A DNA stretch of 64,000 bases from Sphingobium cupriresistens. Its GTDB lineage: Bacteria; Pseudomonadota; Alphaproteobacteria; Sphingomonadales; Sphingomonadaceae. A program made the position numbers and the translations under genes. Below are positions 7,680 to 16,033 of this stretch, in pieces. The notes below the pieces were generated by a model, which saw nothing but the letters and a program-made list of their open reading frames with translations, was not told the origin of the DNA and searched no databases. The first letter of the stretch is position 1, and every line of letters starts with the position of its first letter. The stretch is from positions 1 to 64,000 of the forward strand of contig NZ_SEOO01000018.1 in the NCBI RefSeq assembly GCF_004152865.1. Reading direction: 5' to 3'.

Positions 7680-8174
7680 ATGCGCGCCATTGTGATGATT
7701 GCAGCTGTGGCCACGCTGGCGGCCTGTAGCGACAACACGCCCAAGGAGCTGACCCAGCGCGAGCAGATCGGCCAGGTATGGAAATATGAGGACGGTGAGA
7801 GTGGCAAGCCCAAGGTCGCCTATATCGGCAGCGCCAACAGTGTGCAGACGATGACCGCACCCGACACATTTTCGGTCCTGCTGGTTCAGCCGCTCAAGGA
7901 GGGCGGCGCGGACGTGACGGTCAAGCTGGTCGGTGCGCCCTTTACCTGCGACCTGTCGGACTGCCGGATCACGGCCACCACTGACGACGGCAAGCGCCAC
8001 GAATGGAAAGGGCGGATGGCGACCAATGACGACGGCATCGCGATCGCGCCGTCGCAGGGGGCTTATGATGCGATCAAGGACGCCAAGAGCATGAAGGTCG
8101 ACCTGGTGGTGGACGGGAAGGCACAGACCGCGCCGTTCGACTTTAATCTGGCGGGGCTGGATTTGAACGGGTGA
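7680..8174 (+). CDS. Putative lipoprotein of unknown function
   Basis: The 164-residue protein begins with a short hydrophobic signal ending in the lipobox LAAC (Cys16), so it should be lipid-anchored after processing by Lgt and LspA. The mature part is hydrophilic and beta-rich in appearance, with two cysteines in TCDLSDCR. No domain is recognised. AAGG (7668-7671) precedes the start at 7680. It follows sufE by 58 bases but has no obvious link to Fe-S metabolism. Confidence 0.7.
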   Translation: MRAIVMIAAVATLAACSDNTPKELTQREQIGQVWKYEDGESGKPKVAYIGSANSVQTMTAPDTFSVLLVQPLKEGGADVTVKLVGAPFTCDLSDCRITATTDDGKRHEWKGRMATNDDGIAIAPSQGAYDAIKDAKSMKVDLVVDGKAQTAPFDFNLAGLDLNG

Positions 8175-8184
8175 TCTTCATGCT

Positions 8185-8284
8185 CCGTTCGTGCTGAGTA
8201 GCCATTGGGCGAAATCGAAATGGCGTATCGAAGGATGCTTCGATACCGGACTTCGACAAGCTCAGCCCTACTCAGCACGAACGG
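8185..8284. repeat. Intergenic palindrome, CCGTTCG...TGTCGAAG family (copy 2)
   Basis: The outer arms CCGTTCGTGCTGAGTA (8185-8200) and TACTCAGCACGAACGG (8269-8284) are perfect complements; inner parts contain TATCGAAGGATGCTTCGATA, itself a hairpin. It sits between the convergent lipoprotein and ggt genes. Confidence 0.85.
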
Positions 8285-8295
8285 GTTTGTCGGGA

Positions 8296-9996
8296 TTACT
8301 CCTGCAACGACACGCCTGGACTGCGCGGGTCGGCGGCGCCCTGCCAGTGGCCGTCAGGCAGACGCTCGGCGGCATTGGCCTTGAGGCCCATGCGGTTGAC
8401 GCTGACGCGGTGGCCCAGTTTCTCCAGTGGCGCCTTCATGGCTTCGAGCGACGTGCCCTGTTCCAGAACCAGTCCGTCGCCGTTGAAGAAGAGCAGGCCA
8501 TGGGCGATCGAGTCCTGCGCCGAGAGGCCCCAGTCGAAATGGGCGATCAGCGCCTTGGCGACCTGCATAATGATGGTCTTGCCGCCCGCCGCGCCGACGG
8601 TGAAGATGGGCGTGCCACCGGCGTCATAGACGATGGTGGGCGACATAGAGGAGAGAGGGCGCTTGCCTGGTTCCACCCGGTTGGCGACAGGCTTGCCATC
8701 CTTTTCAGGGGTGAAGCTGAAATCGGTCAGTTCATTGTTGAGGATGACGCCGTTTGCGATCAGTTGGCTGCCGAAGAAACTTTCGATGGTGGAGGTCCAG
8801 GCGGCGATGTCGCCATTGCGGTCGATCGCGACGAAATGGCTGGTGCCGCTTTCGGGCTGGGGCAACGAGGCGGTGCGCGGCTGCGCGCCGGGCGGGGTGC
8901 CGGGCTTGTAGGCACCCAGCGCCTTATTGAGGCGGATCAGAGAGGAGCGCCGCCTGAGATAGGCGGGGTCGATCATGCCGCTGACCGGGACGGATACGAA
9001 GTCTGGGTCGCCCAGCCAGGTTTCCCGATCGGCATAGGCGAGTTGCATCGCTTCGCCGATGACGTGCCAGCTACGCGGGTCATCCTTGCCCCATTGCGCC
9101 AGCGGGAAGCGTTCCACCATGCCGAGAATTTCCAACACGGTGACGCCGCCGGCCGAGGCCGGTCCCATGCCGCAGACGGTATAGGCGCGGTAGGGGCCGC
9201 AGACGGGCTTGCGGGGTTTCGCCTTGTAGGTCGCGAGGTCGGCCTCCGTGAGCGGCGCCGGATTCTTGGGGGCGTTGGTGACGGCGGCGCTGATGAGGCG
9301 GGCGTTTTGGCCGGTATAGAAGGCGTCCGGGCCTTCCGCGGCGATGCGTTTGAACAGGGCGGCGAGCGGCGGGTTCTTGAGTGTGGCGCCCACCGGGGGC
9401 GGGGCGCCATTCACCCAGAAGAGCTTCTGGATTTCGGGGAAGTCGGCCCAGATATTCTGGGTGGCGCGCAGGGCGGTGGCGGTGCGTTCGCCCAGGTCGA
9501 AGCCATCTTCGGCATAGCGGATCGCGGGGGCGAACAGGTCGGCCCAGGGCAGCTTGCCCCATTTTTTATGCACGTCCCACGCCATGCGCAGATTGCCCGG
9601 CACGCCGGCGGAATAGCCGCCCGGCCAAGCCTGCATGAAGGGGAGGGGCTTGCCGTCTGCGCCCATGAAGCGGTCCGGCCGCGCGGCGGCGGGGGCGGTT
9701 TCGCGGCCGTCGATCGATTCGAGCAGGCCGGTCGCGCCGTCATGATGCATCAGGAAACCGCCGCCGCCGATGCCGCTATTGTGCGGTTCCACGACGTTGA
9801 GCGTCAGCATCATCGCTATCGCGGCGTCGGTGGCGCTTCCGCCTTGGCGCAATATCTCCTGTCCGGCCTGCGCCGCGCGGGGATCGGCGGCGGACACGGT
9901 GGCGTTGGTCGACACCGGCGCGCGCGCGGCGGCAGGTGCGGGGATGAGGGCAAGGAGGGCGAGCGGGGCCAGCAGGCGCGAAAGGCGGGGAAGCAT
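8296..9996 (-). CDS. ggt: Gamma-glutamyltransferase, exported
   Basis: GGT is an N-terminal-nucleophile hydrolase that cleaves gamma-glutamyl bonds, chiefly of glutathione, in the periplasm. The 566-residue precursor has a signal peptide (LLAPLALLALIPAPAAARA) and is expected to self-cleave before the threonine in SGTSHFVAID into large and small subunits. Family motifs GGSATDAAIAM, NSGIGGGGFL, ILNNELTDFS and PLSSMSPTIV are all present. I chose the ATG at 9996 because the signal peptide starts there and AGGG lies eight bases upstream; a longer frame reaches 10278 through a repeat region and is not credible as protein. Confidence 0.94.
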   Translation of the reverse strand: MLPRLSRLLAPLALLALIPAPAAARAPVSTNATVSAADPRAAQAGQEILRQGGSATDAAIAMMLTLNVVEPHNSGIGGGGFLMHHDGATGLLESIDGRETAPAAARPDRFMGADGKPLPFMQAWPGGYSAGVPGNLRMAWDVHKKWGKLPWADLFAPAIRYAEDGFDLGERTATALRATQNIWADFPEIQKLFWVNGAPPPVGATLKNPPLAALFKRIAAEGPDAFYTGQNARLISAAVTNAPKNPAPLTEADLATYKAKPRKPVCGPYRAYTVCGMGPASAGGVTVLEILGMVERFPLAQWGKDDPRSWHVIGEAMQLAYADRETWLGDPDFVSVPVSGMIDPAYLRRRSSLIRLNKALGAYKPGTPPGAQPRTASLPQPESGTSHFVAIDRNGDIAAWTSTIESFFGSQLIANGVILNNELTDFSFTPEKDGKPVANRVEPGKRPLSSMSPTIVYDAGGTPIFTVGAAGGKTIIMQVAKALIAHFDWGLSAQDSIAHGLLFFNGDGLVLEQGTSLEAMKAPLEKLGHRVSVNRMGLKANAAERLPDGHWQGAADPRSPGVSLQE

Positions 9997-10319
9997 GGCC
10001 GTCACCCTAGCCATAAGGTTGCGCGCCGCAACCCTTTGTGGCGGTTTTTGGGCATGGCAGGGCGTTGGGTTGGGCAGAAGCGGGCGCTCAGCAGACCAGT
10101 CGCATAACCGGCAAGCGGATGACCCACACCGCACCCCAGCGAAGGCTGGGGTCTCAGGCGACGATGCGATGCGGTTGGGTAAGCGCCAAGCCGAAGCGCC
10201 GCGTCCCCCCCTCACAAGACCCCAGCCTTCTGGGGTGACGGGATTTTTACGTCGCCTTCCGCTTGAAGCCTCGCGCAAAGCGGAATGGCGGTAAGCCTAC
10301 CCATTGATGCCGCACTATA
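9997..10319. other. 323-base gene-free stretch with a large palindromic repeat
   Basis: No gene is supported here. 10132-10154 (CACCCCAGCGAAGGCTGGGG core) and 10218-10238 (core CCCCAGCCTTCTGGGG) are complementary arms separated by about 63 bases, each with a short hairpin of its own. 10017-10033 holds a smaller dyad (GGTTGCG...CGCAACC). Promoter elements for ggt presumably lie here but none stands out. Confidence 0.7.
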
Positions 10320-11375
10320 TCAGACGTCCACGCCCACCAATTCGGCGATCGTCTTCACGCCATCCCGTGCCATCAGCGCCTTCAGCCCCGCGTTGATCCG
10401 CCTGGCCAGATACGGCCCTTCATAGACCAGCGCGCTGTAAAGTTGGACCAGCGACGCGCCGGCGCGGATGCGGGCATAGGCTTGGGTCGCATTGGCGATG
10501 CCGCCGACGCCGATCAGCGGCAGCCGGTTGCCGGCCAGGCGCCGGAAATCCCGAAGCCGCGCCAGCGACAGGTCGGTCAACGGCGCGCCGGACAGGCCGC
10601 CCGTTTCGCCCGCATGGGGCGAGCGCAGCGCCGGGCGCGACAGAGTGGTGTTGGACACGATCAGCGCGTCGACGCAATGGTCGATGCAGGCCGCGGCGAT
10701 ATCCTCCACGTCGGCCGGTTCCAGATCGGGCGCGACCTTCAGGAAAATAGGCGTCGTTCCCGCGCCGCGCGCCGCCATCACCGCAGAGAGCAGATCGTCC
10801 AGCGCGGCGCGGCCCTGCAGTGCGCGCAGGCCGGGCGTGTTGGGGGAGGAGATGTTGACGGTGAGATAGTCGGCCAGCGGGGCCATGCAGGTGACGCCGG
10901 TCACATAGTCCGCGATGCCGCGCCCGGCCGCCGTCGCATCCTTGTTCGCGCCGATATTGATGCCGATCACCGGGCCGCCGCTATTTACGGGCTGGCGGTA
11001 GCGGGCGATCCGGTCCGCGGCCGCGCCCTGACCGCCATTGTTGAAGCCGAAGCGGTTGATGACGGCGCGGTCCTCGACCAAGCGGAACAGGCGCGGCTGG
11101 GGATTGCCCGGCTGGGCCAGCGGGGTCAGCGTGCCCAGTTCGGCGAAGCCGAAGCCCAGGCCATGCATTTTATGCGCGATCCGGCCGTCCTTGTCATAGC
11201 CCGCGGCGAGGCCGATGGGGTTGGGGAAGCGGATTCCCGCCACCACCGATTCCAGCATTGGATCGACGCCAAGCGGCGCGGTGGTCGGCATTAGGCGCAA
11301 GGCGGCGATCGAGAGATGGTGGGCGCGCTCGGCATCCAGGGCGAAGAGCAGCGGGCGGATCAGGCGATAGGACAT
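10320..11375 (-). CDS. pyrD: Dihydroorotate dehydrogenase (quinone), class 2
   Basis: PyrD oxidises dihydroorotate to orotate with FMN and passes electrons to quinone, the fourth step of UMP synthesis, at the inner membrane. The 351-residue protein has the class 2 N-terminal helical extension (MSYRLIRPLLFALDAERAHH), PIGLAAGYDK, the active-site region NISSPNTPGLR, VSNTTLSR and the FMN phosphate loop IGVGGI. The ATG at 11375 matches the family start; an upstream in-frame ATG adds 19 unrelated residues. It is transcribed towards ggt with a 323-base gap. Confidence 0.96.
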   Translation of the reverse strand: MSYRLIRPLLFALDAERAHHLSIAALRLMPTTAPLGVDPMLESVVAGIRFPNPIGLAAGYDKDGRIAHKMHGLGFGFAELGTLTPLAQPGNPQPRLFRLVEDRAVINRFGFNNGGQGAAADRIARYRQPVNSGGPVIGINIGANKDATAAGRGIADYVTGVTCMAPLADYLTVNISSPNTPGLRALQGRAALDDLLSAVMAARGAGTTPIFLKVAPDLEPADVEDIAAACIDHCVDALIVSNTTLSRPALRSPHAGETGGLSGAPLTDLSLARLRDFRRLAGNRLPLIGVGGIANATQAYARIRAGASLVQLYSALVYEGPYLARRINAGLKALMARDGVKTIAELVGVDV

Positions 11376-11452
11376 CGCCAAGCCTATGCCAGCGGACCAT
11401 CGGCCCGTCGAGTCACTGTGGCCATGCGGCAACAGCGCGGCGACAAGGTTAT

Positions 11453-11475
11453 TTCATGACAAGAAACGTCATGAA
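11453..11475. promoter_or_regulatory. Operator-like inverted repeat, TTCATGAC-N7-GTCATGAA
   Basis: Perfect 8-base arms, TTCATGAC (11453-11460) and GTCATGAA (11468-11475), are separated by seven bases. The site lies about 80 bases upstream of pyrD (- strand) and upstream of the candidate small RNA (+ strand). It resembles a dimeric regulator site; the protein is unknown. Confidence 0.5.
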
Positions 11476-11514
11476 TGGAACCGTTTGCGCGCCAAAAATG
11501 TCCGTTTCATCCAA

Positions 11515-11627
11515 TAAAGTTGCTTCGATTCGGGCGTAAAGCCGCCTTGCGACCCGAAGGCTCTCTGGCCTATGGCCAATGAGACCTTTTACTGACCCGG
11601 CGGTGCAAACCGCCGGGTCATTTTTTT
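11515..11627 (+). ncRNA. Candidate small RNA ending in an orphan terminator
   Basis: Upstream of a textbook terminator there is no protein gene on this strand, since pyrD runs the other way. The 110 bases before it can form successive stems: TTCGGG with CCCGAA (about 11529-11567), a TGGCC-TA-TGGCCA hairpin inside CTCTGGCCTATGGCCAATGAG (read as two parts), and the terminator stem. The region 11376-11727 holds no convincing open frame. The 5' end is a guess, since no good promoter was recognised. Confidence 0.45.
11593..11627 (+). terminator. Strong intrinsic terminator
   Basis: An 11-base perfect stem, TGACCCGGCGG (11593-11603) with CCGCCGGGTCA (11610-11620), loop TGCAAA, is followed by seven T residues. 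It faces the + strand and has no upstream protein gene in that direction. Confidence 0.9.
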
Positions 11628-11727
11628 GGCGCATTTCAAAGCTAGGTGCCGAAAAACTTTACCATATTTCAAGCGGCCGCTTGCGCTGCGCCTGCGTTGG
11701 CGCATAGTGATCGGCAGGGGTGAAAAC

Positions 11728-12669
11728 ATGGGGTCGCATCACAGCGATAATGTGGCGCGCGCAGTCGCGTTGCCGGATGACCGCGGGCCGCTGTCCTACA
11801 CGGTCGATGCCGCACAGGGGCCTGTCCGGCTGCGCTATTTCGCGCCGCCCGCGCATCTGCGCGCCTATTTCGGATCGCTTTATTATTTCACCGTGTCGGC
11901 TGATCGCTATGCCGACGTCACCCGCGCCGATGTGCCGCAGTTGCGGCTGATGCTGGAGGGTGGCGGCGACTATCATTTCCAGGACGGGACGGTGATGGCG
12001 ACGCCCGACGTCTGCCTGCTGGGGCCGACCATGGGGGCGACCCGGTTCGAACTGGACCGGCCGGCGCGGGTGATGGGCATTTCGCTGCTGCCCGCCGGCT
12101 GGCTGGCGCTATATGGCGGCGACGCCAGCGAGTTGGCGGACCGGTTGTGCGACTTGGCCGCCGAACGGGGCGACGCCTATGCCCGGTTGCTGGACGGGTT
12201 GCGCGGGCTGGGCGAGGATGCCGACGCCATGGCGGCGCTGTGCTGGGCAGAACTGGGGCGGCTGACGCGGCCATTGCGCCCGGCGACCTGGGAATTACTG
12301 GCGGCGATCGACGCCTGGCTGATGGACGAAGGGTCGCCGCGGATTGAAATACTGGCGGAGACGACCGGCCTGTCGCCGCGCCAACTCGCCCGCCTGGCCA
12401 ATAAATATTATGGCGCGCCGCCCAAATTGCTGGCGCGCAAATATCGGGCGCTGCGCTGTTCGGCGCGGATCGCGCTGGACGGGGAAAGCTGGCAGCAATT
12501 GTGCGAGGAGGGCGGCTTTTACGACCAGTCGCACTTCATCCGGGAAATCAAGCATTTCATCGGCCTGACCCCGCACCAGTTGCAGACCGAGCCGTCGGCG
12601 GTGGCGCAACTGACGCTACTGCGGCGATCGCTGGGCGGCGACGTGGCGGTGCTGAATCGGTTGAGTTGA
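11728..12669 (+). CDS. AraC-family transcriptional regulator
   Basis: The 313-residue protein has a C-terminal AraC/XylS double helix-turn-helix (residues about 215-300), with LAETTGLSPRQLARLANKYY in the first and FYDQSHFIREIKHFIGLTP in the second, which is the usual signature. The N-terminal half (AYFGSLYYFTVSADRYADV and onward) is the ligand-sensing-type domain of the subgroup whose effector is seldom known. AGGGG lies seven bases before the ATG at 11728, so this start is preferred to the in-frame ATG at 11626, which falls in the terminator. It stands alone and its target genes cannot be inferred. Confidence 0.88.
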   Translation: MGSHHSDNVARAVALPDDRGPLSYTVDAAQGPVRLRYFAPPAHLRAYFGSLYYFTVSADRYADVTRADVPQLRLMLEGGGDYHFQDGTVMATPDVCLLGPTMGATRFELDRPARVMGISLLPAGWLALYGGDASELADRLCDLAAERGDAYARLLDGLRGLGEDADAMAALCWAELGRLTRPLRPATWELLAAIDAWLMDEGSPRIEILAETTGLSPRQLARLANKYYGAPPKLLARKYRALRCSARIALDGESWQQLCEEGGFYDQSHFIREIKHFIGLTPHQLQTEPSAVAQLTLLRRSLGGDVAVLNRLS

Positions 12670-12690
12670 GCGATCAGAACGACTCCCATA

Positions 12691-12759
12691 TCCATTCGCC
12701 CTCAGCCTGTCGAAGGGCCGCAACCAGCAGGATGCCTCGACAGGTTCAACCCGAACGGA
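12691..12759. repeat. Intergenic palindrome, CCGTTCG...TGTCGAAG family (copy 3)
   Basis: Arms at 12691-12716 and 12735-12759 are imperfect complements of the same family as 5441-5520 and 8185-8284. It follows the AraC gene. Confidence 0.8.
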
Positions 12760-12837
12760 TTATATGAAGCGCGTTGTTCTAAGCCTTTCCAGGCAAAAAT
12801 GCCTTGATTAACCGCGCCCGCGGGGCCACATGCGGCC

Positions 12838-12875
12838 AATCGGATGGATTCGATCCGATTTGAGAATGGTTCGCA
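12838..12875. promoter_or_regulatory. Palindrome and Fur/Irr-like box before the suf operon
   Basis: 12838-12860 is a perfect dyad, AATCGGAT and ATCCGATT around a 7-base spacer. It is directly followed by TGAGAATGGTTCGCA (12861-12875), which matches a 7-1-7 Fur-type site at most positions. Both end within seven bases of the ATG of the Rrf2 regulator, so protein bound there should block transcription or translation of the operon. Assignment to Fur, Irr or the Rrf2 protein itself is inference. Confidence 0.5.
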
Positions 12876-12881
12876 ATTGAT

Positions 12882-13292
12882 ATGAAATTATCGAGCTTCG
12901 CTGACTATGCGGTCGTATTGATGTCCGCTGCGGCGCGCCATTGTGGCGCGGCGAAGATGAACGCGACCACGCTTTCGGCCGAAACCGGCATCCCGCTGCC
13001 CACCGCGCAAAAGCTGGTGAGCCGGCTGTCGGCGGCCGGGCTGCTCGAATCGAGCCGGGGCACCGGCGGCGGCGTGCGCCTGTCGCGCCCGCCCGCGACG
13101 ATCACGCTGGCCGATGTGGTGGAGGCGGTCGAAGGACCGATCGCCATGACCGCCTGCAACGAATTGGGGGCGCATGACTGCAATCTGGAAACCGACTGCC
13201 GCATCCGCCCGCACATGAATGTGGCCAATGAAGCGATCCGATCCGCCCTGGCCGGCGTGACGATCGCCAGCCTTAGCAGAGAAATGGCATGA
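12882..13292 (+). CDS. Rrf2-family regulator of the SUF system
   Basis: The 136-residue protein is an IscR-like Rrf2 regulator, with an N-terminal winged helix ([20 protein letters not shown], then [17 protein letters not shown]) and wing [15 protein letters not shown]. Three cysteines, Cys92, Cys100 and Cys106 ([16 protein letters not shown]), match the pattern that holds an Fe-S cluster in Rrf2 sensors, so it probably reads cluster status and represses suf genes when clusters are plentiful. It is the first gene of the operon and overlaps sufB by ATGA. No Shine-Dalgarno sequence is seen before its ATG. Confidence 0.92.
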   Translation: MKLSSFADYAVVLMSAAARHCGAAKMNATTLSAETGIPLPTAQKLVSRLSAAGLLESSRGTGGGVRLSRPPATITLADVVEAVEGPIAMTACNELGAHDCNLETDCRIRPHMNVANEAIRSALAGVTIASLSREMA

Positions 13293-14788
13293 CCGAACAA
13301 GCAACCACCGTTCAAGGCTATTCTGGCCGCAACCAGGAAGCGCAGGAGGCCGCGGATCGCGCCTCCACCTACGAACATGGCTGGTCTTCGGCCATCGAGC
13401 AGGATTTCGCGCCCAAGGGGCTGAACGAGGATACGGTCCGCTTCATTTCCGCCAAGAAGAAGGAGCCGCAATGGCTGCTCGACTGGCGGTTGAAGGCGTT
13501 CGCCATGTGGAAGACGATGACGCCGCCGGACTGGGCGAAGCTGAACGTCCCGCCGATCGACTATCAGGACGCCTATTATTACGCCGAGCCGAAGAAGAAG
13601 GTGGAGCTGGACAGCCTGGACGAGGTCGATCCGGAGATATTGGCGACCTACAAGAAGCTGGGCATTCCCATCGCCGAACAGGAAGTGCTGGCAGGCGTGA
13701 AGGGTTCGCGTCGGGTCGCGGTGGACGCGGTGTTCGACAGCGTCAGCGTCGCGACGACCTTCCGCAAGGAGTTGGAGGAAGCGGGGGTCATCTTCCGCTC
13801 AATCAGCGAGGCGGTGCGCGAATATCCCGATCTGGTGAAGAAGTGGCTGGGCAAGATCGTGCCGATGCACGACAATTATTTCGCGACGCTCAACTGCGCG
13901 GTGTTTTCCGACGGCACCTTCGTCTACATTCCCAGGGGCGTGCGCTGCCCGATGGAACTCAGCACCTATTTCCGCATCAATGCGGAGAATACCGGGCAGT
14001 TCGAACGGACTTTGATCGTCGCGGACGAGGGGTCTTATGTCTCTTACCTCGAAGGCTGCACCGCGCCGATGCGCGACGAGAACCAGTTGCACGCCGCCGT
14101 GGTGGAACTGGTCGCGCTGGACGATGCGGAGATCAAATATTCGACCGTCCAGAACTGGTATCCCGGCGACGCGGACGGCAAGGGCGGCATCTATAATTTC
14201 GTGACCAAGCGCGCTTTGTGTCAGGGCAAGAACAGCAAGGTAAGCTGGACGCAGGTGGAAACCGGGTCCGCGATCACCTGGAAATATCCGTCCTGCGTGC
14301 TGAACGGCGAGAATAGCGTCGGGGAGTTTTATTCGGTCGCGCTGACCAACAATCTGCAACAGGCCGATACCGGCACCAAGATGATCCACAATGGCAAGGG
14401 GTCGCGATCGACCATCGTGTCGAAGGGGATTTCGGCCGGGCGCAGCAACAATACTTATCGCGGGCTGGTGCGCGTGGCGCCGGGGGCGGAGGGCGTGCGC
14501 AACTTCACCCAGTGCGATTCGCTGCTGCTGGGAGACCAGTGCGGCGCGCACACCGTGCCCTATATCGAGGTGCGCAACCCCAGCGCGCAGATCGAGCATG
14601 AGGCGACGACGTCGAAGATTAGCGACGACCAATTGTTCTACGCGATGCAGCGCGGGCTGGATGCGGAAAGCGCGGTGAGTTTGATCGTGAACGGGTTCGC
14701 GCGGGAAGTGTTGCAGCAATTGCCGATGGAATTTGCGGTCGAGGCGCAGAAGCTGCTGGGGATTTCGCTGGAAGGATCGGTGGGTTGA
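13289..14788 (+). CDS. sufB: Fe-S cluster scaffold subunit SufB
   Basis: SufB forms the SufBC2D complex on which Fe-S clusters are assembled. The 499-residue protein (E. coli 495) shows the diagnostic stretches [30 protein letters not shown], the [19 protein letters not shown] segment, and [20 protein letters not shown] with conserved cysteines in the beta-helix core. Its start overlaps the regulator gene and its stop is followed by 39 bases before the next gene. It is the second gene of the operon. Confidence 0.97.
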   Translation: MTEQATTVQGYSGRNQEAQEAADRASTYEHGWSSAIEQDFAPKGLNEDTVRFISAKKKEPQWLLDWRLKAFAMWKTMTPPDWAKLNVPPIDYQDAYYYAEPKKKVELDSLDEVDPEILATYKKLGIPIAEQEVLAGVKGSRRVAVDAVFDSVSVATTFRKELEEAGVIFRSISEAVREYPDLVKKWLGKIVPMHDNYFATLNCAVFSDGTFVYIPRGVRCPMELSTYFRINAENTGQFERTLIVADEGSYVSYLEGCTAPMRDENQLHAAVVELVALDDAEIKYSTVQNWYPGDADGKGGIYNFVTKRALCQGKNSKVSWTQVETGSAITWKYPSCVLNGENSVGEFYSVALTNNLQQADTGTKMIHNGKGSRSTIVSKGISAGRSNNTYRGLVRVAPGAEGVRNFTQCDSLLLGDQCGAHTVPYIEVRNPSAQIEHEATTSKISDDQLFYAMQRGLDAESAVSLIVNGFAREVLQQLPMEFAVEAQKLLGISLEGSVG

Positions 14789-14827
14789 CGCCAGGCGCGG
14801 CTCCATAACAGGACCAAGGAAGAAAAA

Positions 14828-15283
14828 TTGAGCGACGAAGACGATATTCAGGATGCCCTGGCGGATTTTGCGGAGGATGTTGGCAATGGCCAGGCGTGGA
14901 CCGCCGCGATCCGTATCCTGACCGAGGATTATGAGCTGGAAGAAGGCGAGCTGGAGACGCGCGCCCGCGCCGATTTCGGCGATTTGGACGCCTATGAGGC
15001 GACCAGCCGCGATACCCTGCAAAAAGCCGACGCGGCGATGACCGAGAAGCTGCGCAAGGACAAGGCGTTCCACAAGGCGAAGGCGCCCAACCTGGCCCGC
15101 ATGGGGCCGGTGAGCGAGTTCGTCGTCGCGCTGCTGGAAAAGGGACCGCCGGAGGGCGAGGCCGACTGGTGGCCCTATATGCCGATCAAGCGCCATATCG
15201 ACACGCTGTTCCCCGCGCCGGGCGACGTGCGGGACATGGCGTTCTGGACCGCGCGGACGCTTCAGCGGGCGCATGAGGGATAA
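14828..15283 (+). CDS. Unknown protein encoded between sufB and sufC
   Basis: The 151-residue acidic protein starts at TTG 14828, with AGGA seven bases upstream, and ends three bases before the sufC start. It has no cysteines in its sequence and no recognised domain; the N-terminal half is acidic and helical (DDIQDALADFAEDVGNG), and the C-terminal half has KGPPEGEADWWPYMPIKRH. Its place inside the suf operon, tight spacing and own ribosome site argue that it is real and linked to Fe-S assembly. Without cysteines it is unlikely to be a scaffold; an accessory or regulatory part is possible. Confidence 0.75.
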   Translation: MSDEDDIQDALADFAEDVGNGQAWTAAIRILTEDYELEEGELETRARADFGDLDAYEATSRDTLQKADAAMTEKLRKDKAFHKAKAPNLARMGPVSEFVVALLEKGPPEGEADWWPYMPIKRHIDTLFPAPGDVRDMAFWTARTLQRAHEG

Positions 15284-15286
15284 TTT

Positions 15287-16033
15287 ATGCTGACGATCGA
15301 CAATCTCACCAACGCAATCGACGGCAAGGCGATCCTGAAGGGATTGTCGCTGACCATCAATGCGGGCGAAATCCATGCGATCATGGGGCCGAACGGCGCG
15401 GGCAAATCGACGCTGGCCTATACGCTGGGTGGACGGCCGGGTTACGACGTGACGGGCGGGACCGCGACGTTTGACGATGCGGACCTGTTCGAACTGGAAC
15501 CACATGAGCGCGCGGCGGCCGGGCTGTTCCTGGGCTTTCAATATCCGGTCGAGATTCCCGGCGTGTCCAACCTGCAATTTCTGCGCGAGAGCCTGAATGC
15601 GCAAAAGCGGGCGCGCGGCGAGAACGAATTGAATGGCGGCGAGTTCATCCGTCTGGCCAAGGAAAAGGCCGCGCTGCTGGGCCTCGACATGGAGATGCTC
15701 AAGCGGCCGGTGAATGTCGGCTTTTCCGGCGGCGAGAAGAAGCGGGCCGAAATGGTGCAGATGGGCATCCTTGATCCCAAGCTGGCGATCCTCGACGAGA
15801 CGGACAGCGGCCTCGACATTGATGCGCTCAAAATCGTGGGCGCGGGGATCAACGCGATCATGCGCAAGTCCGACAAGGCGGTGCTGCTGATTACCCATTA
15901 TCAGCGGCTGCTCGATTATGTGAAACCGGACTATGTGCACGTGCTGGCGGGTGGCCGGATCGTGAAGTCCGGCGGGCCGAACTTGGCGCTGGAGCTGGAG
16001 CGTGAGGGTTATGCCGAGGTGGTGGCGGCGTGA
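15287..16033 (+). CDS. sufC: SufC, ABC-type ATPase of the SUF complex
   Basis: SufC is the cytoplasmic ATPase that drives conformational change in SufBC2D. The 248-residue protein has Walker A GPNGAGKST (residues 34-42), the family signature FSGGEKKRAEM, and Walker B LAILDETDSGLDIDALK. ATGs upstream are absent; the start at 15287 follows GAGG with a 9-base gap. Its stop overlaps the GTG start of sufD. Confidence 0.97.
   Translation: MLTIDNLTNAIDGKAILKGLSLTINAGEIHAIMGPNGAGKSTLAYTLGGRPGYDVTGGTATFDDADLFELEPHERAAAGLFLGFQYPVEIPGVSNLQFLRESLNAQKRARGENELNGGEFIRLAKEKAALLGLDMEMLKRPVNVGFSGGEKKRAEMVQMGILDPKLAILDETDSGLDIDALKIVGAGINAIMRKSDKAVLLITHYQRLLDYVKPDYVHVLAGGRIVKSGGPNLALELEREGYAEVVAA

Noticed and set aside
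8191..10107. 638-residue open frame on the + strand
   Set aside because: Antisense shadow of ggt with no recognisable domain.
9997..10278. N-terminal extension of gamma-glutamyltransferase
   Set aside because: It translates the intergenic palindrome and a low-complexity region; a signal peptide starts at the ATG at 9996.
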